Source: Fibrobacter sp. UWB13
Lineage (GTDB): Bacteria; Fibrobacterota; Fibrobacteria; Fibrobacterales; Fibrobacteraceae
Reading direction: 5' to 3'
Assembly: GCF_900177805.1 (NCBI RefSeq)
Contig: NZ_FXAX01000002.1
Location: 248,001-312,000, forward strand
DNA length: 64,000 nucleotides
Part shown: in pieces, positions 58,061 through 64,000 of the stretch
Layout of the letters: each line of letters opens with the position of its first letter
Position numbering within the stretch: the first letter of the stretch is position 1
Position numbers and translations under genes: made by a program
The notes under the pieces: generated by a model
Database searches by the model: none
What the model was told of the DNA's origin: nothing
What the model saw: the letters and a program-made list of their open reading frames with translations, nothing else

Positions 58061-58919
58061 AAACTGGCAAAAGATGACCCCTGTCGGGCGATTGTTCCAC
58101 ACGCTCGGCATATTCATCTTGAAGCGTAGACTCGGGCAGCTCATAGCCCTGTTTCTCCGCACAGTTGCGTCCCTATTCGACAAAAGCCACAACTTCAAGA
58201 GCGACTCCCGCAACATCATCTTGCAGACGTTCTTTACGGGTATCGAAATATTCCCGCCGCTGTTCATCGTCGCAACATTGTTCGGAACCGTTACGATTAT
58301 CGAAGTCATCTCCCTCATGGGCAAGATGGGCATGTCGGGCTTTGTCGGCGACCTCATGGTGGTAGTCCTCATCCGCGAAATGGGTCCCATCCTTACGGCA
58401 TTCCTTATCGCAGGCCGTACAGGATCTTCGCTTACCACATACATCGGCGGCATGGTCATCAACTCCGAAGTGGACGCTCTTGCCACCATGGGTATCAACC
58501 CCATCCGTTACCTTGTCATGCCTAGCGTTATCGGTGGTACCATTGCGACCATCATCATGAACATCATCTTTAGCGCAAGCGCCATTGGAGCAGGCTTCCT
58601 CGTCACGAAGGCAATCATCTTCGTTACCGGTAATGCCCCCAACTTGCAGATTACGTGGAGCTACCTCTCTACCGAAATTACCAAGGCGCTTACTATTCCG
58701 GACTTTGTCTTTGCCGTTGTAAAACCGCTCGTCTTCGGCATCATCATTACAACTAACGCATGCTACCAGGCGCTCAACATCAAGCGCGATATTCGCCAAG
58801 TGCCAAAGGCGACCTCCCGTTCGGTTATTTCGTCTTTCCTCTACATCGTTTTTGCTGACGTCGTGCTCTCGTTGTACTACTTTATCAATTACATGAATAA
58901 CCTTTCAACGCTTATTTAA
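58041..58919 (+). CDS. mlaE: MlaE-type phospholipid ABC transporter permease
   Basis: 292 aa, MlaE (YrbE) family. Hydrophobic segments IFPPLFIVATLFGTVTIIEVI, the coupling helix LVVVLIREMGPILTAFLIAGRTGSS, SEVDALATMGINPIRYLVMP and FVFAVVKPLVFGIIIT. Inner-membrane part of a retrograde/anterograde phospholipid transporter. The Asp/Glu motif (EVDALATMGI) is typical. Overlaps engB by about 20 bp; mlaF follows 2 bp later. An MlaD-type MCE protein is not in this window. Confidence 0.92.
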   Translation: MEKTRLKNWQKMTPVGRLFHTLGIFILKRRLGQLIALFLRTVASLFDKSHNFKSDSRNIILQTFFTGIEIFPPLFIVATLFGTVTIIEVISLMGKMGMSGFVGDLMVVVLIREMGPILTAFLIAGRTGSSLTTYIGGMVINSEVDALATMGINPIRYLVMPSVIGGTIATIIMNIIFSASAIGAGFLVTKAIIFVTGNAPNLQITWSYLSTEITKALTIPDFVFAVVKPLVFGIIITTNACYQALNIKRDIRQVPKATSRSVISSFLYIVFADVVLSLYYFINYMNNLSTLI

Positions 58920-58921
58920 AG

Positions 58922-59755
58922 ATGCTAGACGAAGCCCTCAGACTTGAAAACATTTATCTTTCGAGAAACGAGCTGTCGGGAACCATGTTCTCGATACCGA
59001 GGGCTGTTAGCTATTTCGAAAATATCAGGACCAGCAAGAGCAGTGAAGAAAACCAGCTCATCGCAGGAGCGAACCTCACGCTAAAACTCGGCGAGACGAT
59101 TTGCATTGGAGGACCTTCGGGCAAAGGCAAGAGCGCCATCCTCCGACTGATTGCAGGACTTGCACGCCCGCTCAAGGGACACATCTATTACTTCGGCGAA
59201 TACATTCCGTCAGAAAGACTTACCGCACTTGAAGTTGCCAATCGCCAAGTGGGTTATGTGCTCCAGAGCGCCGCACTGATTTCGAACCTAAGAGTTGTAG
59301 ACAACATCGCACTTCCGCTCCGCTACCACAAAATGGGGACCGAAGAAGAAATCGCCAAAAAAGTCAACATGGCTATGGACCTGATGCGAGTGCGCGACTT
59401 TGCCAAGATGTTCCCGCACGAACTCAGCGTGGGCATGCAAAAACGCGTCGCCATCGCAAGATCATGGGCGATGGACCCGAAGCTCTTGCTTATGGACGAA
59501 CCGACCGCAGGTCTCGACAACTACAACCGCCGAAACCTCTTGCCGTTGATCGACAACATGCGAACGATGTTCAAGACGTCCATTATCATCGTCACACACG
59601 ACCTCATGATTGCCAAAGAACTGGACTGCAACCTCGTATTCTTGCACCAGAAAAAGCTTACCGAGCCGCACTCCTTTGATTACTGGCTCCATTCGGACAA
59701 CGAGATTTCGAAGGACCAGTTCCGCGACCTTCAATCCGTTTCACCTAATACTTAA
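58922..59755 (+). CDS. mlaF: MlaF-type phospholipid ABC transporter ATPase
   Basis: 277 aa. Walker A IGGPSGKGKSAILR (about 61-74), Q-loop VGYVLQSAALI, signature LSVGMQKRVAIARS (VGMQ instead of SGGMQ), Walker B LLLMDEPTAGLD and switch His in VTHDL. An insertion of about 20-30 residues before Walker A (SYFENIRTSKSSEENQLIAG) is longer than in E. coli MlaF. Two bases after mlaE, so one operon. pyrC begins 8 bp after its stop. Confidence 0.92.
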   Translation: MLDEALRLENIYLSRNELSGTMFSIPRAVSYFENIRTSKSSEENQLIAGANLTLKLGETICIGGPSGKGKSAILRLIAGLARPLKGHIYYFGEYIPSERLTALEVANRQVGYVLQSAALISNLRVVDNIALPLRYHKMGTEEEIAKKVNMAMDLMRVRDFAKMFPHELSVGMQKRVAIARSWAMDPKLLLMDEPTAGLDNYNRRNLLPLIDNMRTMFKTSIIIVTHDLMIAKELDCNLVFLHQKKLTEPHSFDYWLHSDNEISKDQFRDLQSVSPNT

Positions 59756-59763
59756 TTACAGTT

Positions 59764-60765
59764 ATGTTTCTCCCTTTACCAGACGATTTTCATGCGCACT
59801 TGCGCCAGGGCGAACTCATGCCCGGTTACGTTCGTGATCTCGTGAGCCAGTTTGGCCGCGCCATCATCATGCCGAACACCGTCCCCGCCATGACTAGCGC
59901 AAAAGCAATTGCAGACTACAAAAAACAGATTCTCGAAGCCGCCGCTCCGGTACGCCCGGACTTTGAACCGCTCATGACGTTCAAGCTGAACCCGAACTAT
60001 ACGGAACAGGACTTGAAGGACATGATGGCAGTAGGCGTTGTCGCCGGCAAGTACTACCCCGCAGGCGTGACGACCAACAGCCAGGACGGCATCAGCGATT
60101 TTGAAGCGGTGTTCCCGGTTGTCGCCATGATGGAAAAGCTTGGCTTGGTACTTTGTGTGCACGGCGAAGAACCCGGTGAATTCTGCCTGGACCGCGAGCC
60201 CGCCTTTATCAAGCGCGTCGAAACGCTCGCCGAAAAGTTCCCGAAGCTCCGCATCGTGTTCGAACACTTGAGCAGCGCCAAATCCGTTGAAGCCGTGAAG
60301 CGCCTCCCTGCAAACGTCGCCGCCACATTCACGGTACACCACCTGATGATGACTCTCGACGATATCGTCGGTGATGCACTCCGCCCGCACCACTTCTGCA
60401 AGCCCCTGCCGAAGCGCCCAGAAGACCGCAAGGCCATCCGCGAAGCCGCCTTCAGCGGAAACCCGAAGTTCTTCCTCGGTACCGATTCCGCCCCGCACCA
60501 GCAGGGCAAAAAGGAATGCCCGTGCGGCGCCGCTGGCGTTTACAGCGCACCGGTCGCCATCCCGCTTTTGGTACAGGAATTTGACCGCGCAGGCGCCCTC
60601 GACAAGCTCCCGAACTTTATCGCAGGCTTTGGTGCAGACTTCTACCACCTCCCGCGCACGACAAAGCAAATCGAAGTTGTCAAGGAATCGTGGACTGTCC
60701 CAGCCGTTGTAAATGGCGTTGTGCCACTCGCCGCCGGGCAGACGCTCGAATGGAAACTTAAATAA
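59764..60765 (+). CDS. pyrC: Dihydroorotase (class II)
   Basis: 333 aa, the class II single-domain type, amidohydrolase fold. Third step of pyrimidine synthesis. Metal-binding His pair in DDFHAHLRQG, carboxylated Lys in VVAGKYYPAGVTT, HGEEPG, FEHLSS and the catalytic Asp in LGTDSAPHQQGKKECPCGAAG. Cytoplasmic. Last gene of the run that begins with the EAL gene; a weak RBS before ATG suggests translation coupled to mlaF. Confidence 0.95.
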   Translation: MFLPLPDDFHAHLRQGELMPGYVRDLVSQFGRAIIMPNTVPAMTSAKAIADYKKQILEAAAPVRPDFEPLMTFKLNPNYTEQDLKDMMAVGVVAGKYYPAGVTTNSQDGISDFEAVFPVVAMMEKLGLVLCVHGEEPGEFCLDREPAFIKRVETLAEKFPKLRIVFEHLSSAKSVEAVKRLPANVAATFTVHHLMMTLDDIVGDALRPHHFCKPLPKRPEDRKAIREAAFSGNPKFFLGTDSAPHQQGKKECPCGAAGVYSAPVAIPLLVQEFDRAGALDKLPNFIAGFGADFYHLPRTTKQIEVVKESWTVPAVVNGVVPLAAGQTLEWKLK

Positions 60766-60932
60766 CGTTGTGGGCCTTCATTTTACAATAAAACACCCAA
60801 ATTTCATACAAAAATTCGCTGTAAAAGGCGAATTTTTTTTGTACAAATAAAAAAAATTTTCCTTATTTGCTTTTTTTACTTATATTAGAAAGCGATCCAA
60901 GGATTATACCACTTTTCAATCGGAGGTTTTTA

Positions 60933-61550
60933 ATGAATCTGGTAAAAACAATTGGTCGTATTCTTCCGGTAGCTCTCTCGCTCTCTGTCCTCGTCGCTTG
61001 CGGTGACAAGAAATCTGAAAAGCCCGCTCCGGTCAAGCAGCCGGAACCGGTCAAGGTCGAAGCTCCGGCACCGGAACCAAAACAGCCGGCACCGTTTGAC
61101 TTCTCCAAGTTCGCAGCTATCAAGAACAACTCTCAGGTTTTCTTGACCACGAATGCCGAAGTCGAAGCATACCTCAACGATGCATTTGCCAAGGTTGAAA
61201 ACGGCCAGGCCACCTCGATCGAATTCCCGAACGTGAGCAGCCTCTTCGAACTCGCTAGTGCAGAACTCAGCAGCGAAGGCCGCGCAGTCATCGCAACAGT
61301 CGGTTCCAAGTTTGCACAGACCAACATCGATGCCGCATCCCTCCTCGTGGAAGGCTACACCTGCGACCTCGGCTCTGTCGCTTACAACGACGAACTTTCT
61401 CAGCGCCGTGCTGAAACCGTTAAGGCAGAATTCTCCAAGTACATCCCGGCTTCCAAGATCACTGCTAAGTGGTACGGCAAGCGCATGTTCAAGAAGTTCA
61501 AGTACGGTTCCAGAGAAGAATACCGCCGCGTGAACGTCCGCATCCAGTAA
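60933..61550 (+). CDS. OmpA-like lipoprotein
   Basis: 205 aa from ATG at 60933 (GGAGG six bases upstream; an ORF start at 60867 has no RBS). Signal peptide with lipobox (LSVLVACGD, Cys about 24), then a Pro/Glu/Lys-rich linker (about 27-60). The OmpA-type peptidoglycan-binding domain (about 110-205) has LVEGYTCDLGSVAYNDELSQRRAETV and YRRVNVRIQ. Outer-membrane-to-cell-wall anchor of the Pal/OmpA type. The domain is shorter than typical and lacks one of the usual Asp in the DxxG loop (CDLGS here). Confidence 0.85.
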   Translation: MNLVKTIGRILPVALSLSVLVACGDKKSEKPAPVKQPEPVKVEAPAPEPKQPAPFDFSKFAAIKNNSQVFLTTNAEVEAYLNDAFAKVENGQATSIEFPNVSSLFELASAELSSEGRAVIATVGSKFAQTNIDAASLLVEGYTCDLGSVAYNDELSQRRAETVKAEFSKYIPASKITAKWYGKRMFKKFKYGSREEYRRVNVRIQ

Positions 61551-61588
61551 TTCTTCTAAACGCACAAACTTAGACGTGCAAATATTTG

Positions 61589-61618
61589 AAAAGGCCTCCG
61601 CGATTGCGGAGGCTTTTT
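61589..61618 (+). terminator. Terminator after OmpA-like gene
   Basis: GCCTCCGC-N4-GCGGAGGC followed by TTTTT, about 40 nt past the stop. Confidence 0.85.
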
Positions 61619-61684
61619 CGTTTGTTAAAGACTGTTTTAAGACAGTCGCCACAATAGGAATGCCGCGACAAAAGGAAAGCCGCA

Positions 61685-63331
61685 CTACCCGTTCATTATG
61701 TATTCAGCATTTTCGAGGATATACGAATCTTTGGACTTCTGGTCTTCGGGGAGACGGTCAAACGGGATAATGTCGTGACGCGTAAACGTCCGCTCATCTG
61801 TAGGCCCTGAGCGGTAGCCCATCAGGAGCATGGACATCATCCAGCGACGATGTTCCGCTTCGCGGAGCAAATAGTCATCGTCCGTCATTTCAAAGCAACG
61901 CTTGCGGAGCGGGAACGCGTTTGCGCAGTAAATGGCAGAAGTCTTGTCGGCTTCGCTCAACTGGTACCAGAGTTTTTCTTCGGTATCGCGAGTGTCAGGA
62001 TTCAAATGGCGTTCGCGAACGTAGTTTGCACGCTGACCGCGTTCTACGCGCTTGGACTGCACAAATTCCTTCATTTCATCGATGTCACCCATGATGCGCA
62101 CATAGCCATACATGCCGCTTTCGTTGATGTTCTTGATGATATCGTCGTTCGCTTCACGCCAGTAGACGGCAATGTCTGCATTGTCGTAAACGGCTCGCGG
62201 TAAATGCACGAGTGTCGAAATCGCCTTGGACGCATCTTCCTTACAAATGCACACAACGAGACGTTCCTTAGGGCTTGCTGCTACAGCGGCAATAAAGTTA
62301 CGAGCCAAGTCCGCTTCGCAGTAGGCATCGACAAAGTTCCATTCGACATCGAGGTAGTCCCCTCGCGTTGTCTCCGGATCATGCGAGACCTTGTTTCCAT
62401 TGGCATCGACGTAGGTGTACTTCGAAAGTCTAAAAAGTCCCATGCGGGAAACCACCAAGCGGTCTACCCATTTTTCGCAATCTTCATCGACAAACGTAAT
62501 GCAAGTCTTTAAACCCGTGCGGCTGTAGTTCGGATAATGGCAGATGTTTGCAACCGCAAACGCAACCGCCTGGGCAATCGGTCCCGTGCCAATCAGCACG
62601 ACATGCAAGCGTTCATTTTCCGATTCACGGATCGTCGGCAAAAAGTCCGTGCCCACGAGCAACTGTTCCGACATGAACTCATATTCATTAAACACATCGA
62701 CAAGCAGATGCCCCTTATTCTGTTCGGGAGCTTTCAGATACCACAAGATTTCAGAAGACGAAGGATCGCTCAACAGCAAATGGCAATGGATATCTCGCGG
62801 AGATTTGGCGCACACTTTGCGAAGCACCTCGATGCAATGCAAGTTACGGGAATCGCGCTCAGGGCCGTCTTCACCAATCACGAGAATCTGGTCTGCCAAA
62901 AGAGCACCCGCAAAGATCAGGTCTTCTTCGTTTTCGTAATCCTTTTTATAATGGATAAAATGTCCATCAATATCGCAACGGCTCACGACAACAATCGGAC
63001 GCTTATCCCCTGCGAGCGCACGCAAGATACTTTTGAGTTGATGCCCCGCACCAAGCACAAGTACATGACCGCGCACATCGACGTGTTTCTTGCCTTCGCG
63101 CATGGACTCGGAAGTATTCTTGAAAACGTTTATCATGACGCTGATGAACAGCACGGCAAAGACGACGTAGCCCGACAAGAAACCTTTCCAGCCAAGCGTC
63201 TTTTCGCCAAGCACCCATGAGCCAAGCAAAACGCCTATGACAAAGATGACCAGGGAAAGGCCTAGCAAAATCAAGAGTTTCTTGGCGATGCCATTCGACC
63301 AGGCGCCTTTAATAAGTCCATTATAATTCAT
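61685..63331 (-). CDS. Membrane TrkA-N-like / RyR domain protein
   Basis: 548 aa. Two transmembrane segments (LLILLGLSLVIFVIGVLLGS; GYVVFAVLFISVMINVF) are followed by two Rossmann NAD-binding-like lobes (GHVLVLGAGHQLKSILRAL, about 89-107; LHVVLIGTGPIAQAVAFAVANI, about 244-265). The C-terminal RyR domain (about 485-545) includes LREAEHRRWMMSMLLMGYRSG, HDIIPFDRLPEDQKSKDSYIL. In eukaryotes RyR repeats occur in ryanodine receptors; bacterial versions with TrkA-N are known from Bacteroidota and are proposed to sense a ligand. Function here unassigned; a gated channel or ligand sensor is inference. Confidence 0.8.
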   Translation of the reverse strand: MNYNGLIKGAWSNGIAKKLLILLGLSLVIFVIGVLLGSWVLGEKTLGWKGFLSGYVVFAVLFISVMINVFKNTSESMREGKKHVDVRGHVLVLGAGHQLKSILRALAGDKRPIVVVSRCDIDGHFIHYKKDYENEEDLIFAGALLADQILVIGEDGPERDSRNLHCIEVLRKVCAKSPRDIHCHLLLSDPSSSEILWYLKAPEQNKGHLLVDVFNEYEFMSEQLLVGTDFLPTIRESENERLHVVLIGTGPIAQAVAFAVANICHYPNYSRTGLKTCITFVDEDCEKWVDRLVVSRMGLFRLSKYTYVDANGNKVSHDPETTRGDYLDVEWNFVDAYCEADLARNFIAAVAASPKERLVVCICKEDASKAISTLVHLPRAVYDNADIAVYWREANDDIIKNINESGMYGYVRIMGDIDEMKEFVQSKRVERGQRANYVRERHLNPDTRDTEEKLWYQLSEADKTSAIYCANAFPLRKRCFEMTDDDYLLREAEHRRWMMSMLLMGYRSGPTDERTFTRHDIIPFDRLPEDQKSKDSYILENAEYIMNG

Positions 63332-63372
63332 GAAACGCTCCCGATAAAATCTGGTAATATAATAGCTAATTT

Positions 63373-64000
63373 CTAGCCATTACTGACGCCAGCGCCACTC
63401 AAGAAGCTACGGCCACCGCGTGGAGTCACTTCAATGTGCGTCTGAAGCTCGTTCTTTACCAGATCCAAATGCGTGATGACGCCCAAGAGCTTACCTCTTT
63501 CCTGTTGCATTTTCTGGAGCACAACCACAGTTTCCTGCAACATCTTGGTGTCAAGCGTTCCAAAGCCTTCATCAAGGAACAGAGAATCGATGCTCACATT
63601 CTGGCTTGCAATCGTAGAGATTCCAAGAGCAAGCGAAAGGCTCACAATAAAACCTTCACCACCGGAAATGTTCTTTATCGGACGGATAGCATCGCTATTG
63701 TCATGGTCGATAAGCATAATATCGAGCGTTTCCTTCGCCGCAACCATTTCATAGCGTGGGAACATATCGTGCAAATAACCGTTTGCAATTTTCAGCAAAT
63801 TGCGCAGCGTGATCGACTGGATGAACTTGACAAACACATCACCATTTCCAGTCCTAGCATTATTTCCGTTAAACCAGCACTGCATTTGCAGCCAGTCACC
63901 GCGTTTTTCCTGGAGCGTTGTCAGCTGTGTTTGCAAATCCGCAAACTGTTGACGCTTCAAGTCATCATTACGCTTCTGCTCTGTCCACGTACCAAAATTC
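63373..64000 (-). CDS. sbcC: Exonuclease subunit SbcC, C-terminal part (5' end outside window)
   Basis: The last about 208 codons of a large SMC-like ATPase; the gene enters from the right edge. ABC signature KNISGGEGFIVSLSLALG and Walker B SLFLDEGFGTLD with the following D-loop/His-switch region VITHLDLVKNEL match SbcC. Preceded by coiled-coil end sequence (LTTLQEKRGDWLQ). With SbcD it processes hairpin and double-strand-end DNA. Frame is open to the window edge and no stop is seen upstream. Confidence 0.9.
   Translation of the reverse strand, partial: NFGTWTEQKRNDDLKRQQFADLQTQLTTLQEKRGDWLQMQCWFNGNNARTGNGDVFVKFIQSITLRNLLKIANGYLHDMFPRYEMVAAKETLDIMLIDHDNSDAIRPIKNISGGEGFIVSLSLALGISTIASQNVSIDSLFLDEGFGTLDTKMLQETVVVLQKMQQERGKLLGVITHLDLVKNELQTHIEVTPRGGRSFLSGAGVSNG

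Overview
The window looks like a Fibrobacter chromosome (Fibrobacterota; close to F. succinogenes). The evidence is lineage-typical: TIGR02145 and TIGR02147 family proteins, lipoproteins with serine-rich linkers, CBM6-bearing hemicellulases with a conserved C-terminal tail, a type III glutamine synthetase and a PorV-like outer-membrane protein. Coding density is high, most starts are ATG with a good Shine-Dalgarno, and a few are TTG or GTG. No rRNA, tRNA, CRISPR array, transposase or prophage was seen.

Region 1 (1-11.3 kb) is a xylan-degradation cluster on the minus strand: a partial GH30 glucuronoxylanase, three tandem GH43+CBM6 paralogues, a carbohydrate-binding-like lipoprotein and a TIGR02147 regulator overlapping it by 4 bp. 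A 17-bp quasi-palindrome (ATTGAC-N5-GTCCAT type) lies 96-109 nt upstream of each enzyme start and also upstream of the regulator, suggesting an autoregulated local regulon. A second TIGR02147/lipoprotein pair with the same 4-bp overlap sits at 48.5-50.7 kb.

Region 2 (11.3-25.4 kb) holds a triple-FKBP isomerase, a PorV-like barrel with an inserted beta-propeller, rsmG, queH, a TIGR02145 lipoprotein, a YgiQ radical-SAM protein, prmA, and a Fic protein whose catalytic His is replaced by Arg. Region 3 (25.4-37.5 kb) holds glnN (GSIII) divergent from a sigma-54 activator, with two identical palindromes between them; a cobalamin riboswitch controlling a BtuB-like receptor and a beta-propeller lipoprotein that resembles a BtuG partner; a DMT exporter; metY; and a BASS-family transporter.

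Region 4 (37.5-43.1 kb) is an AT-rich minus-strand island of poorly characterised genes: DUF3944-GTPase, C-terminally anchored protein, two unknowns, EcsC, and a small Cys-rich protein. It looks horizontally acquired and is a candidate undescribed defence or stress module. Region 5 (43.1-64 kb) is mostly conserved: an AspT-type transporter, a MerR/MBL operon with a textbook 19-bp-spacer MerR promoter, NUDIX, patatin, TrmB-like, an M6-type protease, hisE-hisG, a tightly coupled EAL/HDOD-recR-engB-mlaE-mlaF-pyrC run, an OmpA lipoprotein, a TrkA-N/RyR membrane protein and the end of sbcC.

Dispersed palindromes (GTCATGCCCG..CGGGCATCTCC and GTCATCCCGG..CCGGGAT types) and TCATTAGT-type repeats occupy many intergenic gaps. 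One palindrome sits inside the trmB-like coding sequence.
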